Shown here in pieces: positions 9,136 through 18,398 of a DNA stretch of 64,000 nt; within the stretch, counting starts at the first letter, position 1, and each line of letters starts with the position of its first letter. The DNA is taken from assembly GCF_900102055.1 (NCBI RefSeq), contig NZ_FNBA01000001.1:893085-957084 (forward strand). The letters run 5' to 3'. The DNA comes from Ulvibacter litoralis (lineage in GTDB: Bacteria; Bacteroidota; Bacteroidia; Flavobacteriales; Flavobacteriaceae). The position numbers and the translations under genes were made by a program. The notes beneath the pieces were generated by a model. It was given only the letters and a program-made list of their open reading frames with translations, was not told the origin of the DNA and searched no databases.

Positions 9136-9984
9136 TTATTTCGCCTTTTTGAAGCAGTAAATGTGCGAAGAATAATCTTTTGTACGTAATCCAACCAAAT
9201 TTGACCACAATCCGACAAATAATGCTTTGATTGAAAAATTGGTTCCGCTTTTATATTTTTCTGAAAGTAAACTCACATAAAACGAATCGAACCACATGGG
9301 TTTTATTTTTTGAAGGGTAACTTCGGAAGAAAATAATGTCTTCATAGAAGCTTTTGAAAAATGCCAAAGGTGTCTCGGGACATCAAAAGCGGCCCAATAA
9401 TTTTTATAAAACGTAGCATCATACGATTTAAAATTAGGGACGGCTATAATTAAAACGCCGCCAGGTTTTACAAAAGCTTCAATTTTCTGAAGCGTATTTT
9501 CTAAATCTGGAAGGTGTTCTAAAACGTGCCAAAGGGTAACCACATCATATACGTTTCCCTGAAGATCATCAATAGAGTTTTCCAAATCGATTCCTTTTTC
9601 CGAAGCAATTCCTCTTGCTTTTTCATTGGGCTCAATTCCAGAAACGGTCCAATTATTTTCTTTGGCTACTTTTAAAAACTCCCCTGTTCCTGCTCCAATA
9701 TCTAATAAGGTTCCTGTGCTTCCCAACAATGATTTTATCAATTTTGTTTTCGAAGCCAATGAATATTTTTTGACACTTTGATACAGATTTGCCGTCAATC
9801 CTTTGTTAGTATCCGTATGCGAAATGTAAGCTTCGCTTTCGTAATACTTCGCCAATTGATCTTCTTTTGGCTGCGGAAATGTAACCAACAAATCTCTTGT
9901 CTCGTCGTGTACCAAATCAAAAGACTCCCCAGAAACAAGGAAGTCTTTTACGGTGTGTTTTATGTTTTTTTGATTGTTTTCCAA
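9136..9984 (-). CDS. Class I SAM-dependent methyltransferase
   Basis: A 282-residue Rossmann-fold methyltransferase. Motif I is TLLDIGAGTGEFL near residues 88-100. The later VVTLWHVLEHLPDLENTL stretch is typical of the UbiE/Methyltransf_11-23 type. The substrate cannot be read from the sequence. A cofactor-, lipid- or sugar-modifying role is possible. It lies just beyond the mnmG stop in the same direction. A parS-type palindrome (10000-10013) sits in the 36-bp gap between the two genes. Confidence 0.85.
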   Translation of the reverse strand: MENNQKNIKHTVKDFLVSGESFDLVHDETRDLLVTFPQPKEDQLAKYYESEAYISHTDTNKGLTANLYQSVKKYSLASKTKLIKSLLGSTGTLLDIGAGTGEFLKVAKENNWTVSGIEPNEKARGIASEKGIDLENSIDDLQGNVYDVVTLWHVLEHLPDLENTLQKIEAFVKPGGVLIIAVPNFKSYDATFYKNYWAAFDVPRHLWHFSKASMKTLFSSEVTLQKIKPMWFDSFYVSLLSEKYKSGTNFSIKALFVGLWSNLVGLRTKDYSSHIYCFKKAK

Positions 9985-9999
9985 AAGTAATTTTTAATC

Positions 10000-10013
10000 G
10001 TTCCACGTGGAAC
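10000..10013. other. parS-type centromere site 1
   Basis: Perfect 14-bp palindrome GTTCCACGTGGAAC, matching the core of the bacterial ParB-binding parS consensus. It lies between mnmG and the methyltransferase gene. The parB gene itself is not in the window. Confidence 0.85.
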
Positions 10014-10020
10014 ATACATG

Positions 10021-11892
10021 CTAACGTCCCATATAAACTAACAACACTGAAATATCGTTTGGTGAAACCCCACTAATTCGTGAAGCTTGCGAAACGGTTG
10101 CCGGTTGAATGGCGGTTAGTTTTTCTTTAGCTTCATACGATAAGGACTTCAGCTTTGAATAATCAAAATTAGCAGGAATTTTTAACCCTTCTAATCGATT
10201 CAACTTATCAGCATTGTTCTTTTCTTTGTTAATATACCCTGCGTACTTCACTTGAATTTCGGCTTGCTGAAGTACCTCGTGATCTAATTCGTTTTCAGAA
10301 ATAAATGCTTCAACAGTGTCAATAGTACGCATATCATCCATCGTAATATTTGGTCGTGAAAACACCTTAAACATTTTATCACTCTGACCCACTACGGCAG
10401 AATCTTTCGATTCTAAAATAGGATTTATCACTTCTGGAGCGACACTTGTATCTTTAAAAAACTTCACAAAAGCATCCGATTTTTTCTCCTTTTTCTCCAT
10501 CATTCGCAAACGCTCATCACTAGCCAAACCAATTTTATGCGACATAGGTGTCAGTCTAAAATCGGCATTATCTTGACGTAATAAGGTTCTATATTCTGCA
10601 CGAGATGTAAACATTCGATACGGCTCTTCAGTTCCTTTTGTAATTAAATCGTCTATCAAAACTCCGATATACGCCTCATTACGTTGAATGATAAATGGAT
10701 CTTTTTCTTGCACTTTTAAACTGGCATTAATTCCTGCCATCAATCCTTGAGAAGCTGCTTCTTCGTATCCTGTGGTTCCGTTTATTTGTCCCGCAAAAAA
10801 CAATCCTGAAACTAATTTTGTCTCTAACGTATGTTTCAATTGTGTCGGCGGAAAGTAATCGTATTCGATTGCATAACCTGGTCTAAAGAATTTCACATTT
10901 TCAAATCCTGCTACTTGACGCATGGCTTTAAATTGAACATCTTCTGGAAGCGATGTAGAAAATCCATTGATATAATATTCTACTGTATTCCAACCTTCAG
11001 GTTCTACAAATAATTGATGTCTGTCTTTATCTGCAAATCGGTTTATTTTATCTTCAATAGAAGGACAATATCTCGGACCAATACTTTTAATGGAACCATT
11101 AAACATTGGTGAACGATCGAATCCTTCTTTCAATAAATCATGAACGAGCGGACTCGTATAACTCATGTGACAAGGACGCTGTTCGGTTAATGGTTTTGTG
11201 GCATTCGAATAAGAGAATTTTTCAGGATGTTCGTCACCAGGTTGGATAATCATTTTAGAAAAATCTAACGATCGGCCATCCACTCGTGGAGGTGTTCCCG
11301 TTTTCATTCTACCCGATTCAAAACCTAAATCGACCAATTCTTTTGTAATTCCGAAGGAAGCAGATTCACCTGCTCTTCCTCCACCAAATTGTTTTTCTCC
11401 AATATGAATTAATCCATTTAGAAAAGTACCGTTGGTAAGCACCACCGTTTTTCCTCGAACTTCCAACCCTAACGAAGTACGAACTCCCACAATTTTATCT
11501 CCTTTTACAATAATTCCGGCCACCATTTCTTGATAGAAATCGAGGTTCGGTGTTTGCTCTAACATCAATCGCCAGGTTTCAGAAAAACGCATTCGATCAC
11601 TCTGAACTCTTGGACTCCACATTGCAGGTCCCTTCGATTTGTTAAGCATCTTAAACTGAATGGCGGTCTTATCAGAAATAATTCCACTATACCCACCTAA
11701 CGCATCTATCTCACGAACAATTTGTCCTTTTGCAATTCCTCCCATCGCAGGGTTGCAAGACATTTGTCCAATATTTTGAAGGTTCATTGTGATAAGCAAT
11801 GTACTAGACCCCATATTCGCGGCCGCAGCGGCTGCTTCTGAACCTGCGTGACCCGCGCCAACTACAATAACATCATACTCTTTTCCAAACAT
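10021..11892 (-). CDS. mnmG: tRNA uridine-5-carboxymethylaminomethyl modification enzyme MnmG (GidA)
   Basis: The FAD-binding half of the MnmE-MnmG complex, which modifies the wobble uridine of several tRNAs. It has 623 residues from the chosen start (MFGKEYDVIVVGAGHAGSEA). A start 17 codons upstream would translate through the second parS palindrome and is rejected. Visible motifs are the dinucleotide fold GAGHAGSEAA, the CNPAMGGIAKG stretch, GTPPRVDGR and GYEEAASQG. The C-terminal helical domain ends in the usual SGVSPNDISVLL motif. In many bacteria gidA lies near the origin. MnmE is not in the window. Confidence 0.97.
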   Translation of the reverse strand: MFGKEYDVIVVGAGHAGSEAAAAAANMGSSTLLITMNLQNIGQMSCNPAMGGIAKGQIVREIDALGGYSGIISDKTAIQFKMLNKSKGPAMWSPRVQSDRMRFSETWRLMLEQTPNLDFYQEMVAGIIVKGDKIVGVRTSLGLEVRGKTVVLTNGTFLNGLIHIGEKQFGGGRAGESASFGITKELVDLGFESGRMKTGTPPRVDGRSLDFSKMIIQPGDEHPEKFSYSNATKPLTEQRPCHMSYTSPLVHDLLKEGFDRSPMFNGSIKSIGPRYCPSIEDKINRFADKDRHQLFVEPEGWNTVEYYINGFSTSLPEDVQFKAMRQVAGFENVKFFRPGYAIEYDYFPPTQLKHTLETKLVSGLFFAGQINGTTGYEEAASQGLMAGINASLKVQEKDPFIIQRNEAYIGVLIDDLITKGTEEPYRMFTSRAEYRTLLRQDNADFRLTPMSHKIGLASDERLRMMEKKEKKSDAFVKFFKDTSVAPEVINPILESKDSAVVGQSDKMFKVFSRPNITMDDMRTIDTVEAFISENELDHEVLQQAEIQVKYAGYINKEKNNADKLNRLEGLKIPANFDYSKLKSLSYEAKEKLTAIQPATVSQASRISGVSPNDISVLLVYMGR

Positions 11893-11903
11893 AGCTATAA
11901 AAT

Positions 11904-11919
11904 TGTTCCACGTGGAACA
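11904..11919. other. parS-type centromere site 2
   Basis: Perfect 16-bp palindrome TGTTCCACGTGGAACA, identical in core to site 1 and 1.9 kb away. It lies 11 nt upstream of the mnmG start, inside its predicted 5' leader, between the -7 box (11948-11941) and the ATG. Confidence 0.9.
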
Positions 11920-11940
11920 TTGAATTAAATTTTGAGGGCG

Positions 11941-11948
11941 CAAAGATA
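11941..11948 (-). promoter_or_regulatory. -7 box of mnmG
   Basis: The minus strand reads TATCTTTG, a perfect match to TAnnTTTG, about 48 nt upstream of the chosen start. No clear -33 TTG is seen. Confidence 0.5.
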
Positions 11949-12004
11949 CGCTAAATAACTTAAAATCAGTAAGTTAAAAATATAAAAGGTTGATTTTCAG
12001 TGTT

Positions 12005-12421
12005 CTACACGAAATTACGCTTCAATAACGCTGCTTCTTCTTTAGAACGCATTAAAGCCGCTTCCGATTCCGTTTTATCCTTGTAGCCACAGTAGTGAAG
12101 TATTCCGTGAATAATAACACGATGCAATTCATTTAAAAAGCCAGTTTCAAAAGCTTCCGCATTTTCAGCAACACGATCTACAGAAATATAAATTTCTCCA
12201 TGAATTTGAGTTCCCATCGAATAATCAAAACTGATGATATCGGTGAGCGTATCGTGATCTAAAAATTCTTTATTGAGATTGTGTAAGTAGTCATCGTCAC
12301 AAAAAACGTAACTAATGTCCCCTTCTGCAAAATCTTCCGAAGAAATAATACTAGAAATCCATGAAGCAACGGCGGCTTCATTTTCTAACTTAAAATCGTT
12401 TTGGTAAGCAAAATCAATCAT
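12005..12421 (-). CDS. ybeY: Endoribonuclease YbeY (rRNA maturation factor)
   Basis: A zinc-dependent endoribonuclease for 16S rRNA maturation and ribosome quality control, 138 residues. The signature is HGILHYCGYKD at 105-115. The first two metal-ligand His (105 and 109) are present, but the third His of the canonical HGxLHLxGYDH motif is replaced by Asp115. I believe this variant occurs in related Bacteroidota, so it does not imply inactivity. The start overlaps the DUF4175 stop by 8 bp, so the genes are translationally linked. Confidence 0.93.
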   Translation of the reverse strand: MIDFAYQNDFKLENEAAVASWISSIISSEDFAEGDISYVFCDDDYLHNLNKEFLDHDTLTDIISFDYSMGTQIHGEIYISVDRVAENAEAFETGFLNELHRVIIHGILHYCGYKDKTESEAALMRSKEEAALLKRNFV

Positions 12422-15400
12422 TCTTTGTCTTAAAATACGTCTGTACCTTTTGTTTATATTCTTGCCGCAAAGGTAGTGCCTCTCTATTTAAAATTTCGGT
12501 GGTATTGAAGTATTTTTTCACATCCTCGGGAGACAATCGCAACGTGTTGTCATAAGATTTACGATTGGTTCTAGATTCACGCTTTGTTTCTTGCCCTTGC
12601 TCAAAATCTGCTTTGTCTAATTTAAGTAGTTCGTATTTTAAATTAAGCATTTTCTCAAGCGTACGCTCATTAAATCCTTTATCAAGCAACTGTTGCTCTA
12701 TTCCTTCCATTTCGCGCAGCAAATCACCTCCTTTGCCGTCTAAACCTTCTTTGCTTAATCGATCTTCAAGCTGCTGACGCAATTGTTGTTGTTGTTTGTA
12801 AATTTCGAACAATTCGCCATTCATGTCTTCACTATCTCCTTCGCCTTTACCTTCTCCTTTTTTACCGTCCTTCCCATCACGCCCGTTTTCGCCGCCTTCA
12901 CCATTCCCTTCACCTTCACCGCCACCTTGTTCTCCTTTTCCTTTTCCTTCTTTTCCACCTTCACCCTCTTTACCTTCGCCTTCTTTCCCTTTTTCCATTC
13001 CTTCTTTCATTTTTTCTGAAAGACTTTCCTGCTTTTCAATAATATCGGGTAATTGAAAACCTTGTCCTTGACCCTGACCTTCTCCAGGTTTTGGTTGTCC
13101 CTTTCCTGAACCAGACCCCATACCGGGCATCTGCATTTGCATGTTTTTTAATAAATCACTTAATAAAATGGCTAATTCGTTCGCTCCTGTAACGGTATAT
13201 TGCTGATTCGATATTCCTTGACGGAATTGATTTTGAGCCAGACGATCTAACGATTTCTCCATATTGAATTCTACCTCTGTAAGCGACTCATTAATTTTAC
13301 TGCTAATTATTGGCTGACGTAAAGAGAGTGCAAATAAACTATCGTCTATATGCTGAAAGTTAAGTTTTAAATCGTTTTGCTTGGTTAGACGTTTTCCGAA
13401 GAGCGGGTTTCCATAATCCGTCTTTTTAAACTCTTCCATCAATTCTTCTTGTTCAAAAGAAAACACAACCAAGTTGTCTAAAATTTGACGCAACATTTCT
13501 ACATCTTCTTCCATCGCTTCTCCTTCTCCGCTTTTCATTTGGGCTTGCATTTGTTGCCCCATTTGCTTCATCTTTTTTCCCGCTTTTTTCTGACTCGACT
13601 TAGCGCCTTCTTTGTCTTGTTTCTCTAAACTTTCGGAAGCATTTTGTTGTTCTTGTTCAATTTGTTCTTCTTCCTTTTTTTCCTCTGGAATGTCCATCGG
13701 CTTTTTTAAATCTTTATTTTCTTTGTCAAGTTTTTCTTTCTCTTCCTGATATTTTTTGAAAGCTTCATTTAATTTTTCTTGTTCTTCTTTGGTGTTTTCA
13801 TCCTCTGGTTTATCGGCAAGCTTTTCTTGCTTTTCACCTAATTTGTATAATTCGTCCGCTAATTTTTCAGCTTTCTTACTTACATAATATCGTTTCGTAA
13901 GCTCTAACAATTGCTCTAAATTTTTCTCTTGATTTTTATTTTGTTTTGAAAGATTCTCAAGTTTTTCGCTTAGCTCTTCTTTATTAATTTTCTCTTGAAG
14001 CTTTTCTAACTCTTCTAATAACTTTTCGTTTTCTTTCAGCTTCTCTTGGTTCTCTTCCAAGCGTTTTTCTAATTGTTCCTTGAAAGGATCTTTCTCTTCA
14101 TTTTCTGGTTGAAAATTCTCTAAATTCTCTTTTAACTCTTTGGAAAAATTCTTCATCATTTCTTCTTGCTGCTTCTGACGCTGAATGAAATTTTCTAACT
14201 TTTTCTTATCGTTCCAATTGAGTTCGTTCTTCTCTTTTTGCGTTTTAGAAATTTCCTCTAACGCTTTGTCTTGTTCTTTAAATTGCTCTAAGGTTTTGTC
14301 TAGTCCCTTAATAGAGTTGTCCTGATTCTCTAATTGTTCATTCTCCAATTCTTCTTTAGTCAACTTTCGGAAGGAATAAATGGTAGACTTGCTCGACTTA
14401 AATTTATGAATCGCATCATTGTCGAAAACCTCAAAATAATATTCGTACGCTACCCCTTCAGCCAAAGGAAGGTTTCCAGGAAACGTATATACAAATTGAT
14501 CAAAATTGGTTTTGTTTAACGGTAAGACTTCCGTTTTTAGCTGTGCTTCTTGTCCTTCAGGAAAATACACCAAACGCAATTTTGTAAGTCCGTAATCATC
14601 ACTCACCCGTCCTAAAAAGTACACCAATTGACTGTCGGTACTGTCTTGCTTGGTTTGTACGTCTATTTCTGGATATTCATCTTTAATAACACCCAATGCA
14701 AATGAAAGATTTTCATATTCTTTCAGTTTCTCGTTGGAGGTTGTAATGGCATAATCTAATTTTGAATAAATTCCTTTTCCGTAGCTAAATGCCTGAGATT
14801 TTTCAGAAAAAAGAAAGGTGGTATCTTTTGTTTTTAATCCAACAGAAGTGGTGTTTTTGGTTTTAACATTCCAAGTAACACGAGTCCCTTCAGGAATGGT
14901 CGCGTTTCCAGTACTTTTTAACACTTCGTCCTTTTTACCAATGTAATTCGGATAGTTTAAAACCATCTCGAAAGCTACTAAAGACGGGGTTTTCAGCACT
15001 TCCAATCGATAGGGCTGCGAGGTGACTTTATTCGCTTTAAACTGAAAATCAATTGCTTCCGAAGGTTGTAAAAAGGTATATTCAAACTGCCCTGGCGCGG
15101 TTTGTTGTAAATAATAGGTTTCGTTATTGTAGCTGATACTTGCATTTTCTGGAAATACAGTTCCTTTGGTTTCCACTTTTAAGGTAAAGCTTTTGTTTTC
15201 TATGGCATTTAAGTCATCATTTACTACGGAAAATGTAAAGGGTGCCGGCGCTTCATAGGCAGTATCGTAATTCACAACACGTTTGTAACTGCTTGAAAAA
15301 GTATCTTTCTCTCCCAACAAACTGACCAACACGAAAATAATCACGGGAATCGCAGCATATTTTAGGTATTTGGCGTTTTTTCTGAAATTAATAGCGCTTT

Positions 15401-15821
15401 TGAAGGGAACTGGCTGAATTTCTTCCGCTTTTTGATCAATACTGGCCAATAATAGTTCAGATTCTCTTTGATTTTGATTTAGCTGAATAACATTTAGTAG
15501 TTTATCGCTTACCTGCGGAAAATGACTTCCAATAATTGCGGAAGCTTCTTCGTGTGAAATCCCTTGCTGAAGGTTGAATAACTTCGCCAATGGAAAGGCG
15601 ATAAATCGAACAAACAATCCTAACTCTACTGCGACAAAAAGCCAAAATAAAATGGTTCTGCCTGTCGGATTAAGCCATAAAAAGTACTCCACCAACAATG
15701 TAATTAATAGGTATAGGAGTCCGATGGCAAAAAAGAGAATTGCTCCCTTTATCAGCTCATTGGTGTAGTATTTTCTAATAAATTGCTCCAGCTTCTGCTG
15801 AATGATATTGAATGTACTCAT
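12414..15821 (-). CDS. DUF4175 family large membrane/coiled-coil protein
   Basis: A 1135-residue Bacteroidota protein of unknown function. Two membrane helices lie near the N-terminus (about 23-47 and 53-75) and a third near 152-168. A predicted extracytoplasmic region follows (about 170-500). Next comes a long Glu/Lys/Gln-rich coiled coil (about 505-790). A Gly/Glu/Lys low-complexity tract lies around 905-1040, followed by a charged C-terminal part ending QTYFKTKND. The architecture suggests a structural or scaffolding envelope role; no enzymatic motif is visible. It is followed by overlapping ybeY. Confidence 0.88.
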   Translation of the reverse strand: MSTFNIIQQKLEQFIRKYYTNELIKGAILFFAIGLLYLLITLLVEYFLWLNPTGRTILFWLFVAVELGLFVRFIAFPLAKLFNLQQGISHEEASAIIGSHFPQVSDKLLNVIQLNQNQRESELLLASIDQKAEEIQPVPFKSAINFRKNAKYLKYAAIPVIIFVLVSLLGEKDTFSSSYKRVVNYDTAYEAPAPFTFSVVNDDLNAIENKSFTLKVETKGTVFPENASISYNNETYYLQQTAPGQFEYTFLQPSEAIDFQFKANKVTSQPYRLEVLKTPSLVAFEMVLNYPNYIGKKDEVLKSTGNATIPEGTRVTWNVKTKNTTSVGLKTKDTTFLFSEKSQAFSYGKGIYSKLDYAITTSNEKLKEYENLSFALGVIKDEYPEIDVQTKQDSTDSQLVYFLGRVSDDYGLTKLRLVYFPEGQEAQLKTEVLPLNKTNFDQFVYTFPGNLPLAEGVAYEYYFEVFDNDAIHKFKSSKSTIYSFRKLTKEELENEQLENQDNSIKGLDKTLEQFKEQDKALEEISKTQKEKNELNWNDKKKLENFIQRQKQQEEMMKNFSKELKENLENFQPENEEKDPFKEQLEKRLEENQEKLKENEKLLEELEKLQEKINKEELSEKLENLSKQNKNQEKNLEQLLELTKRYYVSKKAEKLADELYKLGEKQEKLADKPEDENTKEEQEKLNEAFKKYQEEKEKLDKENKDLKKPMDIPEEKKEEEQIEQEQQNASESLEKQDKEGAKSSQKKAGKKMKQMGQQMQAQMKSGEGEAMEEDVEMLRQILDNLVVFSFEQEELMEEFKKTDYGNPLFGKRLTKQNDLKLNFQHIDDSLFALSLRQPIISSKINESLTEVEFNMEKSLDRLAQNQFRQGISNQQYTVTGANELAILLSDLLKNMQMQMPGMGSGSGKGQPKPGEGQGQGQGFQLPDIIEKQESLSEKMKEGMEKGKEGEGKEGEGGKEGKGKGEQGGGEGEGNGEGGENGRDGKDGKKGEGKGEGDSEDMNGELFEIYKQQQQLRQQLEDRLSKEGLDGKGGDLLREMEGIEQQLLDKGFNERTLEKMLNLKYELLKLDKADFEQGQETKRESRTNRKSYDNTLRLSPEDVKKYFNTTEILNREALPLRQEYKQKVQTYFKTKND

Positions 15822-16148
15822 TTAAATTCCTGCGAAGACAGGAATCTCTTCCTGATCTTCTTTCTAGATTATTAATACAATGTCTTCTCCTCCTTCTTTT
15901 CTGTATAGACAGAACTCCTAAATTACAATTAAATTTTAACAGCAAAAATTACTCCACAACAAATAAATTTTCAGAAAAGATAAAATCCGATGCTTTTGAA
16001 AACGAAAGATAGCGATTCCTATAAAACAATCTCTTAGTTAATTGTTACCTTTGCCCCTTCAAATAAGTTTCATCTTTTAAACCCTTTGCTTGTTTTTATA
16101 AAGTAAGAGGTTTAAAATAAAAAGATTCCCGCCTGCGCGGGGAATGTT
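15822..16148. other. Intergenic region with small hairpins upstream of gltX
   Basis: Gap of 327 bp between the divergent DUF4175 and gltX genes. It holds two related hairpins: ATTCCTG/CAGGAAT (15826-15832 with 15839-15845) and ATTCCCGC paired with GCGGGGAAT (16125-16145), the second ending 3 nt before the gltX ATG. TACCTTTG at 16046-16053 is a candidate -7 box for gltX. I see no gene in it. Confidence 0.6.
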
Positions 16149-17660
16149 ATGTCTCAAAAAGTACGTGTACGTTTTGCTCCAAGTCCAACGGGGCCGCTTC
16201 ATATTGGTGGTGTTAGAACCGCTTTATTTAATTATTTATTCGCTAAAAAACACGGAGGTGATTTTCTATTGCGCATCGAAGATACCGATCAAAATAGATA
16301 TGTTCCTGGTGCCGAAGATTATATAATTGAAGCCTTAAATTGGTTAAACATTCCGTACGATGAAGGTCCCGGAAAAGAAGGAGATTGTGGTCCGTACCGT
16401 CAAAGTGAACGTAAAGAATTATACAAACAATACGCAGATCAATTATTAGCCTCTGAAAATGCTTATTACGCTTTTGATACTGCTGAAGAGCTTGACGCAC
16501 ACCGTAAAGATCATGAAGCGAAAAAGAAAACGTTTATTTATAATTGGCACAATCGCTTAAAATTAAAGAATTCGTTATCTCTTTCTAAGGAAGAAGTACA
16601 AGCTAAAATTGCTGCTGGAGATGCGTATGTCATTCGTTTTAAGTCGCCAGAGGCTGAAACTTTACACTTAAAAGACATTATTCGTGGTGGCGTTCAAATT
16701 GACACCAACGTTTTAGACGATAAAGTTTTGTTTAAAAGCGATGGAATGCCAACCTACCACTTAGCAAATATTGTGGACGACCATTTAATGAACATTACGC
16801 ACGTTATTCGTGGGGAAGAATGGTTACCATCTATGGCATTACACGTATTATTATATCGTGCTTTTGGTTGGGATGCGCCTAAATTTGCGCACTTACCTTT
16901 AATTATGAAGCCAGAAGGAAAAGGAAAATTAAGTAAACGTGATGGTGATAAAATGGGCTTTCCTGTATTTCCGCTCCAATGGAAAACGGCTGAAGGAGAT
17001 CTTTTTGCTGGATACAGAGAAGACGGTTATTTACCAGAAGCGGTTGTTAATATGTTAGCGTTTTTAGGATGGAATCCTGGAACCGAACAAGAAATTTTCA
17101 GTTTAGAAGCCCTTGTACAAGCGTTTGAGTTAGAGCGTGTACACAAAGGAGGTGCTAAATTTGATCCTGAAAAAACAAAATGGTTTCAACATCAATACCT
17201 TCAAGAGGTTGATAATGCTACTCTTGCTGAACAGTTTTCTTCCCTTCTGAAAGAGAAGAACATCACCACAACTTTAGACCTTCCGTTTATTGTTTCTTTG
17301 TTGAAAGAACGCAGTACTTTTCTGAATGATGTATGGGACCAAGGAAGCTTCTTCTTTCAAACCCCATCATCGTACGACGAAAAGGCTTCCGCAAAAGCAT
17401 TTAAGCCAGAAACGCCTGAGTTATTGTCTGAAGTAGTTACTTTAATGAAAGGTGCCAGTGACTTTTCAGCAGCAACTCTTTCCGAAGTAATAAAAGGATG
17501 GATTACAGCACAAGGAATTGGTTTCGGAAAAGTAATGATGCCACTTCGATTGGCGTTAGTTGGTGAAATGAAAGGACCAGATGTGTTTGATATTGCGGCT
17601 ATACTTGGTAAAGAAGAAACTATTCTTCGTATCGAAAATGCAGTTCAAAAACTTGCTTAA
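16149..17660 (+). CDS. gltX: Glutamate-tRNA ligase
   Basis: A class I aminoacyl-tRNA synthetase of 503 residues that charges tRNA-Glu. The HIGH-type motif is in FAPSPTGPLHIGGVRTAL (about residues 8-25). The KMSKS-type motif is GKLSKRDGDK in the middle of the protein. An ATG 5 nt upstream is out of frame. A small GC-rich hairpin (16125-16145) lies directly before the start and could affect initiation. The last 4 bp overlap the end of the convergent barrel-protein gene. A glutaminyl-tRNA synthetase is also present nearby (glnS). Confidence 0.97.
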   Translation: MSQKVRVRFAPSPTGPLHIGGVRTALFNYLFAKKHGGDFLLRIEDTDQNRYVPGAEDYIIEALNWLNIPYDEGPGKEGDCGPYRQSERKELYKQYADQLLASENAYYAFDTAEELDAHRKDHEAKKKTFIYNWHNRLKLKNSLSLSKEEVQAKIAAGDAYVIRFKSPEAETLHLKDIIRGGVQIDTNVLDDKVLFKSDGMPTYHLANIVDDHLMNITHVIRGEEWLPSMALHVLLYRAFGWDAPKFAHLPLIMKPEGKGKLSKRDGDKMGFPVFPLQWKTAEGDLFAGYREDGYLPEAVVNMLAFLGWNPGTEQEIFSLEALVQAFELERVHKGGAKFDPEKTKWFQHQYLQEVDNATLAEQFSSLLKEKNITTTLDLPFIVSLLKERSTFLNDVWDQGSFFFQTPSSYDEKASAKAFKPETPELLSEVVTLMKGASDFSAATLSEVIKGWITAQGIGFGKVMMPLRLALVGEMKGPDVFDIAAILGKEETILRIENAVQKLA

Positions 17661-18316
17661 AAATAAATAGTAGCTGCGAGTGTAATCGTACTGCTATGCC
17701 CTTCAAAATCGGTGTTTTCAATATTTTTGTCATTAAACTTGTCAAAAATATTGGTGACACCGTATTGATATAATGCACTTAGTCTAAACGACTTTAATCC
17801 TGCCGTAATACCTCCTGCAACGTGAAAGTTGATGCGATTAATGTCTTGTATATCATTTGCAGTAAGCGTGGTATATCCGTCTAAAATGTAATCGCTGTAC
17901 CGTTCGTTGTCGAGATTCATTTTACCATTTACATTTAAAATGGGACCAAATTCTAGACTGAAATGATGCTTTACAATGTTTAAACTTCCAAGCAATCCTA
18001 TTTGTGCAGACTGAATTTGATATTTTATAGATTGCGGATCGGTTTTAAGAAGATCATTTCCTCGAATTCCAATTTTATTGTTGTAAAAACTAATTCCGTA
18101 AATTAAATCGAAACTTCCACGAAAGGAACCTCTTGTGGTAAATCCACCTTCAAACCCTTGGCCTTGTTCTGTTTCAAAATTAGAAGTGCTAATATCAAAA
18201 AACGTAAAACCTCCTGTTAACCCAAGTCGGTTGTACTCTTCAAAATTTCGTTGTGCGTCCATTTGCTGAAAACTGAACACTAAAAAAGTAACAAAAATCG
18301 CTTTTTTAAGACTCAT
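17657..18316 (-). CDS. Outer membrane beta-barrel protein (PorT-like size class)
   Basis: A 219-residue exported protein from the chosen start MSLKKAIFVTFLVFSFQQMDAQ, which supplies a signal peptide. A start 10 codons upstream gives a poorer leader. The mature part has alternating hydrophobic/polar strands and Gly-rich turns, and ends in an aromatic residue (TLAATIYF), as outer-membrane barrels do. It fits the general outer membrane beta-barrel domain family. The exact function is unknown. It is convergent with gltX, overlapping by 4 bp. Confidence 0.78.
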   Translation of the reverse strand: MSLKKAIFVTFLVFSFQQMDAQRNFEEYNRLGLTGGFTFFDISTSNFETEQGQGFEGGFTTRGSFRGSFDLIYGISFYNNKIGIRGNDLLKTDPQSIKYQIQSAQIGLLGSLNIVKHHFSLEFGPILNVNGKMNLDNERYSDYILDGYTTLTANDIQDINRINFHVAGGITAGLKSFRLSALYQYGVTNIFDKFNDKNIENTDFEGHSSTITLAATIYF

Positions 18317-18398
18317 AAGGGGATATTGGGTAAGGTTCATAGACAAAGCTTTATTTTTGTATCTTCAACAAACGTAACTAATTTAATTTTTATATACT

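Noticed and set aside
11892-11943. Upstream start for mnmG
   Set aside because: It would translate through a perfect parS palindrome and the leader; the conserved start is MFGKEYDVIVVGAG.
12783-13056. Plus-strand frames rich in Phe/Ser/Pro opposite the DUF4175 gene
   Set aside because: They are antisense shadows of the Glu/Lys/Gly low-complexity region; no start signal or family resemblance.
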